Assembly: GCA_002255065.1 (NCBI GenBank)
Contig: NJEF01000012.1
Coordinates: 1-12,578, forward strand
DNA length: 12,578 nucleotides
Direction of reading: 5' to 3'
From: Desulfurococcales archaeon ex4484_204
GTDB lineage: Archaea > Thermoproteota > Thermoprotei_A > Sulfolobales > NBVN01
The notes under the pieces are model-generated. The model was not told the DNA's origin, did no database searches, and was given only the letters and a program-made list of their open reading frames with translations. The position numbers were made by a program, and so were the translations under genes. Positions 6,684-12,578 of the stretch are shown here, in pieces (the first letter of the stretch is position 1; the number at the start of each line of letters is the position of its first letter).

Positions 6684-6989
6684 TTACTCCTCAACCCCTG
6701 CAGCGTACTTGAAGTAGTACCCAGGCCCCTTCCTACTACCGAACGATTCAAGCCCTTCCTCGCGGAGCTTCCTCCTCAACGACTCAGCCTCATCCCTACC
6801 GATCTCGCCTACCCTCTCCAGGTAATCTATGACCTCCTCGGCCTCCCTAACAGACCTAGCCCTCCTTATGAAGTCCACAGGGCCGGGTGTGAAGCCCCTT
6901 AAGGGGTCGGTAACGCCGCCGCCCTCGAGAACCTCCTTAGCGAGGTTGGGGAACACCCTCTTAAACCACTCCTTATCGTACCTAATCAA
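6684..6989 (-). CDS. Small archaeal protein, probably DUF2095 family
   Basis: This 101-residue, highly charged, soluble protein is probably cytoplasmic. It starts with TTG after an AGGGGT ribosome-binding site. The order of conserved-looking pieces (YDKEWFKRVFPNL near 4-16, DPLRGFTPGPVDFIRRA near 28-44, a two-helix stretch with EAEEVIDYLER and EAESLRRKLREEGLESFG, then a KGPGYYFK tail at 87-94) matches my memory of the uncharacterised archaeal family DUF2095. I cannot verify the match here. No catalytic residues or metal motif stand out. It lies just upstream of homoserine dehydrogenase on the same strand and diverges from the dipeptidase, so it may be in the dehydrogenase transcript. Function unknown. 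Confidence 0.75.
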   Translation of the reverse strand: MIRYDKEWFKRVFPNLAKEVLEGGGVTDPLRGFTPGPVDFIRRARSVREAEEVIDYLERVGEIGRDEAESLRRKLREEGLESFGSRKGPGYYFKYAAGVEE

Positions 6990-7019
6990 GACGTACCCCT
7001 AAAAAGACTTAGCTCAGGC

Positions 7020-7054
7020 GTTATAAAGCATGGGGCGTGTAAACCAATATATTA
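7020..7054. promoter_or_regulatory. Divergent promoter region between the DUF2095-like gene and the dipeptidase
   Basis: GTTATAAAG (7020-7028) contains the self-complementary core TTATAA. Read leftward it is CTTTATAAC, about 34 bases from the TTG at 6989, a good distance for that gene. Read rightward it is only a few bases from the ATG at 7030, too close to drive that start. A second TATA-like element, AATATATTA (about 7046-7054), is 25 bases ahead of an in-frame GTG at 7075. Weak CCTAAAAAG (about 6998-7006) could serve the ATG at 7030. Confidence 0.45.
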
Positions 7055-8109
7055 CCCCGCCCGACGTAGTAGAGGTGTCAGCGTTGTACCCAGTTATAGA
7101 CCTCCACGAGGACATCCCGGCCTACTTCATACTCCACGGTGGAGGGGAGCCCTTAGGGGACTTCAGCGAGGACATCCCTGGGAGGGCTGCAGACATACCT
7201 AAGTACCTAAGGGGTAACGTTAAGTTGGTGTTCTCAGCGATCTTCCCAGGTGTTGAGACCTTCAAGCCCGAGGAGTCCAGGGAGTTTGAGAGGGTTTACG
7301 GTAGGTGGTTACCGGGCATTGGTTTCAGGGTTCCCCAGGCACTAACCATAGAGCACTTCGCGGTCATCCACCGCCTAGTAGAGGAGTACAGGCAGCTCAG
7401 GCTTGTTGAGTCGGTAGCGGACATCGATGAGGTCCTGGGGAGTAAGGACCTCGTAGGCCTCATAATCCACCTGGAGGGGGCCGACTCCCTAGACAACCCA
7501 TACGACCTAGCCCTACTCAAGAGGTTGGGCTTGAGGAGCGTTGGGATTACGTGGAACTACAACAACAAGTACGGCTCCGGGTGCTCGTCGAGGAAGGACT
7601 TCGGCCTAACACCCGAGGGCGAGGAGCTCGTTAAGGTAGCTAACAAGCACGGGATCATCGTAGACCTAGCCCACGCAGGTAAGAGGACGGCGTTGGAGGC
7701 TATTGAGGTATCTAAGAAGCCCGTTATTATAAGCCACACCAACGTAAGGAAGTTCGTTGACACCCCCAGGAACGTTGATGAAGAGATCCTCGAGGCGCTT
7801 CATAGAAACGGTGGCGTTGTAGGGCTTTCATGCATAGGCCCACTAATAGTTAGTGAGGGGGAGGTAACCCTTAGCGATCTCCTGAAGCACTTTAAGTACG
7901 TCTACGAGAGCTTCGGGGCCGAGATATTAGCTATAGGAACGGACTTCCTAGGCCTCCTAGGGCTTCCAGCACCTAAGGGCTTTGAATCCATAGATAGGGT
8001 TCAGGCATTGCTTAATGGGTTGCTGGACATGGGCTTCAGCGAGGTCGATGTAGAGGGGGTTGCCTACAGGAACGCCCTCAGGGTGATTAAGGAGAACCTA
8101 GCTTGTTAA
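7030..8109 (+). CDS. Membrane-dipeptidase-like metallopeptidase, family M19
   Basis: This 359-residue protein has the zinc ligands of the renal dipeptidase family in order. They are His26 and Asp28 (DLHED), Glu149 (IHLEGAD), His215 (VDLAHAG) and His236 (ISHTN), followed by GTDF (303-306) and a C-terminal RNALRV that matches the family's ending. It should hydrolyse dipeptides, perhaps with a C-terminal D-residue as in bacterial relatives. There is no signal peptide, so it is probably cytoplasmic. The start is uncertain: ATG at 7030 gives the longest protein but has no clear ribosome-binding site. GTG at 7075 (344 residues, starting just before ALYPVIDLHED) has a TATA-like element 25 bases upstream and would suit leaderless translation. 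The first 15 residues look nonessential to the fold. The 3' end overlaps the M20 gene tail by 12 bases. Confidence 0.9.
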   Translation: MGRVNQYITPPDVVEVSALYPVIDLHEDIPAYFILHGGGEPLGDFSEDIPGRAADIPKYLRGNVKLVFSAIFPGVETFKPEESREFERVYGRWLPGIGFRVPQALTIEHFAVIHRLVEEYRQLRLVESVADIDEVLGSKDLVGLIIHLEGADSLDNPYDLALLKRLGLRSVGITWNYNNKYGSGCSSRKDFGLTPEGEELVKVANKHGIIVDLAHAGKRTALEAIEVSKKPVIISHTNVRKFVDTPRNVDEEILEALHRNGGVVGLSCIGPLIVSEGEVTLSDLLKHFKYVYESFGAEILAIGTDFLGLLGLPAPKGFESIDRVQALLNGLLDMGFSEVDVEGVAYRNALRVIKENLAC

Positions 8110-9339
8110 GAGCTTGTAGAGGATAGTTGCGTAGACCTTAGCGACCTCCTCAACCTCCTTTAGGGAGACGAACTCGTCGGCTATGTGGGCGTTGGATACC
8201 GGCCCGGGGCCGTAAGCTACTACCTCAACACCCCTAACGCTGTAGTACCACATGTCGAGCCCCCCGACACACACCGTTAACTCCGGGGTGCTGTTAGTGA
8301 TACCCCTTACAGCCTCAGCAGCAACCCTAACGAGCCCGGAGTTGGTGCTCGTTACTACTGGGGGGAATTTATTAACTACTCTAAGCCCTACCTTAACCTC
8401 GCGGAACTTCCCTTTCAGGGAGTTAATGAAGTCCCTTAACTCGCCCTCAACGCTATCAACGTCCTCCTCAGGGATAACCCTCCTATCTATTGAGAACGAG
8501 TAGTAGCCCGGAACTACGTTAACCTTAGCACCACCCCTAACGTCCCCGCCAATGGTTACAACCGCCCTATCCCCTACCCCGCCGCTGTACTTATAGGAGC
8601 TCCTACGCCCCTCAACAACCGGCTTGTAGGACTTCATGAACTCGCCAGCGATCTTGACCATGTACTCAAAGGCGTTAACACCGGTCCACGGGGTTGAGGC
8701 ATGAGCCTGCCTGCCATAGATATCTACGTAGGCCCACACAGCGCCCTTATGCCCTATCCAGATATTGTTAACACCGCTCGGCTCCCCTATGACGACGTAG
8801 TTAGGGCTCGATACTCCGGAGTTAAGGAGGTAGCCAGTCCCGGTCCTACCCCCGATCTCCTCGTCGGGCACTAGAGCTACCTCCACGGAACCCTTGAACG
8901 AGTTAATTGATGCGAGGAAGGACTTAACCGCTAGTAGTGAGGCGGCTATTCCCCCCTTCATATCGACAGATCCCCTACCGTAGAGCCTGCCCCCACTAAC
9001 CGTGGGGCTGAACGGATTCCTAGACCACCCACCACCAGGGGGGACCACGTCGTAGTGCCCGTTGAACTGAACTACGGGGCCTCCCCTACCAGCCCTACCT
9101 AGAACGACGTACCTAGGGTGCTCCACGCACTCCGGGTAGTGCTTAAGGACGAGGTCCTTAGGGACCTCTAAAACCCTTACATCCATACCTATAGAGCGAA
9201 GGATCTGGGAGGCGAGATCGGCGAACTCCCCGTAGTGCTCACCCGGCGGGTTAACCGTGGGTATGGAGACCATATCCTTTAATACGTTGACGCACCACTC
9301 CCTACCTGCCTCGACCTCCTTAAGAACTCCCTCAAGCAC
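8098..9339 (-). CDS. M20-family metallohydrolase (ArgE/DapE-like amidohydrolase or peptidase)
   Basis: This 413-residue protein starts from the GTG at 9339 and has the di-zinc site of family M20. The residues are His95 and Asp97 (FNGHYDVVP), bridging Asp126 (GSVDMKGG), catalytic Glu160 with Glu161 (PDEEIGG), Glu186 (IGEPSG) and His385 (NAHIADE). The dimerisation-domain His213 (QAHAST) is also present. Members remove acyl groups from amino acids (acetylornithine, succinyl-diaminopimelate, acetyl-lysine) or cleave small peptides. The substrate cannot be read here. No arginine or lysine gene is adjacent, so a role in using an imported amide or peptide is as likely as biosynthesis. I prefer 9339 to the GTG at 9348 because TTAAGGGGTGG lies 5 bases before it, as before metE. 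A TATA-like GCTTTAAACC (9380-9371) gives it a possible promoter, although the regulator gene ends only 46 bases upstream on the same strand. Confidence 0.9.
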   Translation of the reverse strand: MLEGVLKEVEAGREWCVNVLKDMVSIPTVNPPGEHYGEFADLASQILRSIGMDVRVLEVPKDLVLKHYPECVEHPRYVVLGRAGRGGPVVQFNGHYDVVPPGGGWSRNPFSPTVSGGRLYGRGSVDMKGGIAASLLAVKSFLASINSFKGSVEVALVPDEEIGGRTGTGYLLNSGVSSPNYVVIGEPSGVNNIWIGHKGAVWAYVDIYGRQAHASTPWTGVNAFEYMVKIAGEFMKSYKPVVEGRRSSYKYSGGVGDRAVVTIGGDVRGGAKVNVVPGYYSFSIDRRVIPEEDVDSVEGELRDFINSLKGKFREVKVGLRVVNKFPPVVTSTNSGLVRVAAEAVRGITNSTPELTVCVGGLDMWYYSVRGVEVVAYGPGPVSNAHIADEFVSLKEVEEVAKVYATILYKLLTS

Positions 9340-9344
9340 TCCCC

Positions 9345-9380
9345 CCACCCCTTAACTAGTTGCTCGAGGCGGTTTAAAGC
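9345..9380 (-). promoter_or_regulatory. Promoter and ribosome-binding site of the M20 gene
   Basis: Read leftward, GCTTTAAACC (9380-9371) is a TATA-like element and TTAAGGGGTGG (9355-9345) is a ribosome-binding block. A transcript starting near 9352 would carry only a short leader before GTG at 9339. This allows the hydrolase to be expressed apart from the regulator gene. Confidence 0.4.
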
Positions 9381-9385
9381 AGGTT

Positions 9386-10396
9386 TTACGTAAACTCCTC
9401 AATAGCGTTTAAGGCCGCATTAGGGTCTGGTAGCTGGAGGCCTACCCTGCTCAACATCCTACCTATTAAGGCCTTGTCCAGGTATGACCTGTAGCTATAC
9501 ATCCCTAAACCCCTCCTAACGACATCTACAGGTAGACCGACCTTAGCTGAGTACCACTCAACCCACCTACCCGGCTCCTTAGCAAACTCCTCGATCGCTT
9601 TAGAGTACGTTAGGGCGAACCTTCTTCTAAGGGACTGGTTAAGCCTTACTGAGGCAGCTAGGGTGCAGCAGTACGTTATCCCTAGATCCTTACATAGAGC
9701 TACGTGTTTAAGGCCTAGTAGGCTAAGTCTTTCAGTTAGGGGGTGCCAAACCACGAAGTACCTAGCCCTACCCTCAATAGCTAGCCTAACAGCGTCCCCA
9801 GGCCTGCTGAAATACACGGTCTTTAACCCCTTAGGGACCTCCTCACCTAGGGCCGCGGCCCTGCAGGCATCCATAGCTGAGAGCTCGCTCGATGCTACAA
9901 CGTTAGGGCAGCGAGGGTTGCCCTCCATAACCGCTGCGCCGCCGTAAGCCCCCCCGCCCACAATCCTTAATGCCTTAGTTAAGGAGAAGGCGTAGAGCTG
10001 GGTTATTAGCGGGCTTAGAACGAGGTCGACCTCACCCCTAACTAGGGCCCAGGTAGCTCTTAACGCGTTAGAGTAGACCGTGACGTCTAGCACATAGTTG
10101 AACCTATCCCTAAGCTCCTTAGCAAACGGGGTTATGAACGGGTACTCGCTAGACCATACAACGCCGAGCCTGACAACCCTGCCCTTAACCCCCCCACCCT
10201 CATAGGGCTTTAAAGCCTTAACTAGGTACTGGTTACCAAGCTTAACCCTGCTAATAACGCCTGCTACCTCGAGCTCCCTAAGAACTTCGCTAACCCTGCT
10301 CTTAGAGGTTCCTATGGCTTTATGGATTGACGACTGGAGAACGCCCTCAGGATGTTGGGACAGCAACCTGAGCACTAAGTCCTTAACCCCTACCAT
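9386..10396 (-). CDS. One-component regulator: N-terminal winged helix plus periplasmic-binding-protein-like domain
   Basis: Residues 1-63 of this 336-residue protein form a winged helix-turn-helix. SSIHKAIGTSKSRVSEVLRELEVAGVISRV (22-51) has the shape of a MarR/Lrp-like recognition helix, and VKLGNQYLV is the wing. After a Gly-rich hinge (67-72), residues 74 to about 336 resemble a type-2 periplasmic binding domain of the NMT1/SsuA kind. They include a first strand RLGVVW, a ligand-loop region near YSNALRATWALVRGEVDLVLSPL (108-130), a hinge strand ARYFVVW (211-217) and a C-terminal helical part. There is no signal peptide, so it acts in the cytoplasm, most likely as a ligand-sensing transcription factor. 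The ligand is unknown. It diverges from the symporter pair across a 76-base gap with two inverted repeats and precedes the M20 gene, so I infer it controls both and perhaps itself. Five Cys (163, 178, 235, 243, 244) cluster late; their meaning is unclear. Confidence 0.82.
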   Translation of the reverse strand: MVGVKDLVLRLLSQHPEGVLQSSIHKAIGTSKSRVSEVLRELEVAGVISRVKLGNQYLVKALKPYEGGGVKGRVVRLGVVWSSEYPFITPFAKELRDRFNYVLDVTVYSNALRATWALVRGEVDLVLSPLITQLYAFSLTKALRIVGGGAYGGAAVMEGNPRCPNVVASSELSAMDACRAAALGEEVPKGLKTVYFSRPGDAVRLAIEGRARYFVVWHPLTERLSLLGLKHVALCKDLGITYCCTLAASVRLNQSLRRRFALTYSKAIEEFAKEPGRWVEWYSAKVGLPVDVVRRGLGMYSYRSYLDKALIGRMLSRVGLQLPDPNAALNAIEEFT

Positions 10397-10411
10397 AAAC
10401 CCTTAAACCCC

Positions 10412-10427
10412 CTAATCACCAGATTAG
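10412..10427. repeat. Inverted repeat CTAATC-ACCA-GATTAG beside the regulator start
   Basis: The six-base arms are exact reverse complements with a four-base spacer. It lies 16-31 bases upstream of the regulator's ATG, overlapping where its core promoter or transcription start should be. A self-repression operator is a natural reading. A six-base arm pair can arise by chance, so this is weaker than the repeat on the other side of the gap. Confidence 0.45.
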
Positions 10428-10442
10428 TTAAAACCTTAAATA
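10426..10442. promoter_or_regulatory. Back-to-back TATA-like elements of the regulator and the symporter operon
   Basis: Rightward, CCTTAAATA (10434-10442) is about 31 bases ahead of the TTG at 10473 and would start transcription near 10465. Leftward, the reverse of 10426-10435 reads GGTTTTAACT, about 30 bases ahead of the regulator ATG at 10396. The two elements abut, so binding at either inverted repeat could affect both directions. Confidence 0.45.
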
Positions 10443-10447
10443 CCTGG

Positions 10448-10465
10448 CCCGAACGTTCGTTCGGG
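10448..10465. promoter_or_regulatory. Perfect 18-base inverted repeat, candidate operator of the symporter operon
   Basis: CCCGAACG (10448-10455) and CGTTCGGG (10458-10465) are exact reverse complements around TT. It sits between the TATA-like element and the TTG start of the small membrane protein, over the expected transcription start, where a bound protein would block the promoter. It is the longest perfect inverted repeat noticed in the window and is more CpG-rich than the surrounding gap. The divergently encoded regulator is the obvious candidate to bind it. It could also form a hairpin if transcription begins earlier. Confidence 0.6.
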
Positions 10466-10472
10466 GAAGTCT

Positions 10473-10667
10473 TTGAGGTTTAGGGGGAGGGCTCTGAAGG
10501 CATACGTGGTGGCCTCGCTAGCCGTCCTAGCCCTACACTACATAGTCCCGTACACAGTCCTTCACAGGGCTGAGGGCTTCACCCTATACGCCTTCTGGTC
10601 CATCCTAGCAGCTGCTTGGGTGGTAGCTACCGTGGTGTTCGTTAGCTGGGGGTGGTTAGAACGATAG
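10473..10667 (+). CDS. Small two-helix membrane protein, probable partner of the symporter
   Basis: This 64-residue protein starts with TTG. It has a positively charged N-terminus (MRFRGRALK), a first membrane helix at about 9-29, a short polar loop HRAEGFT, a second helix at about 36-57 and a charged C-terminus WLER, which predicts both ends in the cytoplasm. It overlaps the symporter gene by 16 bases, so translation is probably coupled. In bacteria and archaea, sodium:solute symporters are often preceded by a small two-helix protein (the DUF3311, DUF485, DUF4212 and YhdT-type companions). This protein has the same size, topology and position. I cannot assign it to one of those families by eye. 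Its role is inferred to be assembly or modulation of the transporter. Confidence 0.8.
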   Translation: MRFRGRALKAYVVASLAVLALHYIVPYTVLHRAEGFTLYAFWSILAAAWVVATVVFVSWGWLER

Positions 10668-12121
10668 CTGAGTTCCTAGCTACTCTAGTCATCTACATAG
10701 CTGTAGGCACCGCTATAGCCTTAGTGTCTAGGAGGTTCGGTGTTAAGACATCCTCGGAGTACTTCGTAGCTGGGTATAGGTTAGGGGGCTTCCTATCATC
10801 AATGACCTACGCAGCAACTACTTACAGTGCGTTCATGATGATAGGTCTCGTGGGCTTCGCGTACGCAACAGGTGTTGGTGCCTTAGGGTTTGAGCTAGCC
10901 TACCTACTAGCTACCCTAGCCCTCCTAACCGTTCTAGCCCCTAGGGTGTGGTTAATGGCTAGGGAGAGGGGGTGGGTTAGCCCTACAGAGATGCTCTCAG
11001 ACCTCTACGGCACTAACGCGTTAGGGCACCTAGTAGCTGTGCTTTACCTGGTAGCCCTCATACCCTACATATCGGCTCAGATGATAGGGGTTGGTAGCAT
11101 CTTCGAGGGTTTAGGGGCCGGGTTCGGTACAGGCATTGCAGTAGCTGCAGCCCTATCTCTAACCTGGGTTGTTGTAGCTGGTGTTTGGAGCGTTGCATCA
11201 ACCGATGCCTACCAGGGCCTATGGATGATTACAGCAGCCCTAACGTACGTCCTATGGGTAACGCTCTTCCTAGTGCCGTCAGCGGGCCTAGATATCGGTA
11301 GGGTTGCCGAGGCAATCACTAAGGCGGGTGTTAGCGGGTTAGGGGGTTTCTGGACCCCCACAACATTCACTGCGTTCACCGTCCCGTGGCTCTTCTTCGC
11401 AGTAACTAACCCCCAAGTCGTTCAGAGGGTCTTCATGCCTGCTAACGAGAGGTCCCTTAAGAGGCTCATCCAGTACTTCGCTATCTACGCCATCATCTAT
11501 ACACTAATAGTTACCCTAGTAGGGCTTACGGCTAGGGCCTTAACTGAGGTCGGGGTGCTAGGATATATAAGCAATAGGGACCTAGTAACCCCGACCCTCC
11601 TCCTCGCAGCGCACCCAGCCCTAGCCTCCTTCATATACGTAAGCATAGTTGCTGCAGCTATCTCGACATCCAACTCAATAGTTCTAAGCGTTACGAGCTC
11701 CTTCGTTAGGGACCTGTACGAGAGGAGGGCTAGGGAGGTGAGGCCTAGGAGGTCTATAACCCTAGCTAACTCCGTAGTGGCTTCACTAGTAGCTACCTCA
11801 GCTGTGGTAGCCTTCCTAAGACCTGGCTTCGTTGTTGAGATGTCGGTGCTCTCATCGGTGATCCTCCTCCCCCTAGCCCCGGTAACTATAGCTGGGTGGG
11901 TCAGCGAGGGTGTTAGGGGAGTAGCTAGGTACTCATCGCTGGTAGCTGTCGTGGTAGGGGTGTCTACGGCCCTCTACAGCGCTGCAGCCTACGGGCCTAA
12001 GAAGGCGTTCATAACCACGTGGTTCGGAGTACCTATATCGGTCTGGGTGCTAGCGTTGTCAACGCTGATCGTGGTTGCGGGCCTACTTCTAAGCAGGGTT
12101 AAACCTCATGTAGGGAGATAA
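10652..12121 (+). CDS. Sodium:solute symporter (SSS family)
   Basis: This 489-residue polytopic protein has about 13 hydrophobic segments, the usual number and length for the SSS family, and imports a solute driven by sodium. Family features are visible: SSEYFVAGYRLGGFLSSMTYAATTYSAF (34-61), whose unwound first helix lies in the sodium and substrate region; the STDAYQGLWM helix (183-192); NPQVVQRVFMPANERSLK (253-270); and AAAISTSNSIVLSVTSSFVRDLY (334-356), where Ser/Thr residues supply sodium ligands in characterised members. The substrate (proline, pantothenate, acetate, nucleobase or other) is not decidable. The GTG start lies inside the end of the small membrane-protein gene. The neighbouring M20 hydrolase and M19 dipeptidase point to an amino-acid-like solute, and the divergent regulator with a binding-protein domain may sense the same compound. 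These links are inference from context. Confidence 0.92.
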   Translation: MVRTIAEFLATLVIYIAVGTAIALVSRRFGVKTSSEYFVAGYRLGGFLSSMTYAATTYSAFMMIGLVGFAYATGVGALGFELAYLLATLALLTVLAPRVWLMARERGWVSPTEMLSDLYGTNALGHLVAVLYLVALIPYISAQMIGVGSIFEGLGAGFGTGIAVAAALSLTWVVVAGVWSVASTDAYQGLWMITAALTYVLWVTLFLVPSAGLDIGRVAEAITKAGVSGLGGFWTPTTFTAFTVPWLFFAVTNPQVVQRVFMPANERSLKRLIQYFAIYAIIYTLIVTLVGLTARALTEVGVLGYISNRDLVTPTLLLAAHPALASFIYVSIVAAAISTSNSIVLSVTSSFVRDLYERRAREVRPRRSITLANSVVASLVATSAVVAFLRPGFVVEMSVLSSVILLPLAPVTIAGWVSEGVRGVARYSSLVAVVVGVSTALYSAAAYGPKKAFITTWFGVPISVWVLALSTLIVVAGLLLSRVKPHVGR

Positions 12122-12160
12122 TACCTCTGGAAGCTATTAGTGCCTGGGTAGGCTGACCGG

Positions 12161-12471
12161 GTGGTGGACTTGATCGTCGTGTCTAGGAGTGAGGTGGCTA
12201 GGGTGTTCGAGCTTGTAGGGGCTTCATGCATCGTTGTTAGCAGGGATGAGGATGTCCTAGAAGTTATTAAGGGGGCTGTTAGGAGCGGGCACAAGGTGGT
12301 TGTAGTTGATGAGGACGTCGCTAAGGTAGTCGGTAAGGTTGAGAGGAGCTGCTGAGGGAATTCGGGGAGCTGCCAGTGTTCGTCATAATACCTAGCTTTA
12401 CTAAGGCTAGGGGCTTAAGGCTTATACAGCTCCATGAAATTATTAGTAAGGCTTATAGGGGTGAGGCTTAA
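12161..12471 (+). CDS. atpF: A-type (V-type) ATPase subunit F, interrupted by an apparent -1 frameshift
   Basis: Subunit F is the small Rossmann-like stalk protein of the archaeal ATP synthase. The first frame (GTG 12161 to TGA 12353-12355) encodes MVDLIVVSRSEVARVFELVG and onward through VVVVDEDVAKVVGKVE, the N-terminal two thirds of the family. The C-terminal third, ELPVFVIIPSFTKARG and LIQLHEIISKAYRGEA, continues in the -1 frame to TAA at 12469-12471. Joined (for example by rereading the last G of AGG at 12344-12346), the product is about 103 residues, the normal length of the family. The -1 frame is closed by a TGA at 12340-12342, so the switch must lie within about 12343-12352. No slippery heptamer is present. 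A single missing base in the sequence or a recent mutation is the simplest explanation. As the enzyme normally needs this subunit, a sequence error is more likely than a dead gene. The promoter may be weak CTATTAG near 12133-12139. Confidence 0.8.
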
Positions 12472-12578
12472 GTGGTGAGCTGGGAGCTGGATATCTCGGA
12501 GCTCCTTAAGGGGGAAGAGGCTGCTGAGAGGGTTATTGAGGATGCTATAAGTACTTCATTAAACCCCTATGCCTTAAC
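12472..12578 (+). CDS. Start of a further gene, probably another ATPase-cluster member, cut by the window edge
   Basis: Directly after the subunit F stop, GTG GTG AGC opens a frame that runs to the right edge. It encodes about 35 residues beginning MVSWELDISELLKGEEAAERVIEDA and ending NPYALN. GGGGTGAGG at 12459-12466 is a ribosome-binding site at a suitable distance; GTG at 12472 and at 12475 are both possible starts. The visible part is acidic and helical. Position behind subunit F suggests another ATPase subunit such as E or C, but it does not resemble the well-known N-terminus of catalytic subunit A, and I do not recognise it. Confidence 0.55.
   Translation, partial: MVSWELDISELLKGEEAAERVIEDAISTSLNPYAL

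Noticed and set aside
12341..12355. Programmed -1 ribosomal frameshift site in subunit F
   Set aside because: No slippery heptamer or evident downstream stem or pseudoknot; a missing base is simpler. Kept as a finding only for the split itself.

Overview
The window looks like a chromosomal segment of a thermophilic archaeon, most likely Thermoproteota (Crenarchaeota-like). The evidence is protein families rather than a marker gene: a methionine synthase split into two genes, an A-type (V-type) ATPase subunit F, and an archaeal DUF2095-like protein. GTG and TTG start codons are frequent, AGG dominates among arginine codons, TATA-type promoter elements lie 25-40 bases ahead of genes, and genes are packed with small overlaps. 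The species cannot be named from this sequence.

Layout. Bases 1-773 hold the 3' part of an exported protein with a Ser/Thr/Pro-rich stalk. Bases 857-4053 are a tight rightward operon: a MetE-like subunit without zinc ligands, the catalytic zinc-site MetE subunit, and a fold-type-I PLP aminotransferase. A 161-base gap with a perfect 14-base palindrome and a promoter leads to an all-helical repeat protein of unknown function (4215-5543). It converges on a leftward pair, a DUF2095-like small protein followed by homoserine dehydrogenase (6989 to 5619); a bulged stem-loop in the gap is probably the terminator. A divergent promoter at about 6990-7054 also serves a rightward M19 dipeptidase (7030-8109). 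The dipeptidase overlaps tail to tail with a leftward M20 metallohydrolase (9339-8098), which follows a leftward one-component regulator (10396-9386) made of a winged helix plus a periplasmic-binding-protein-like domain. The regulator diverges from a rightward transporter pair, a 64-residue two-helix membrane protein and a sodium:solute symporter (10473-12121). The window ends in what seems to be an ATPase gene cluster: subunit F, which is frameshifted as given, and the first 35 codons of another gene.

How the genes fit together. Homoserine dehydrogenase and the two MetE subunits bracket methionine synthesis (aspartate semialdehyde to homoserine, and homocysteine to methionine), and the aminotransferase may belong to the same amino-acid theme. 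The regulator, M20 hydrolase, symporter and perhaps the dipeptidase look like a small uptake-and-hydrolysis regulon for an amino-acid- or peptide-like compound. The 76-base gap between regulator and symporter holds two perfect inverted repeats flanking back-to-back TATA-like elements. This is the best candidate for an undescribed regulatory circuit in the window.

No tRNA, rRNA, CRISPR array, insertion sequence or attachment site was seen.
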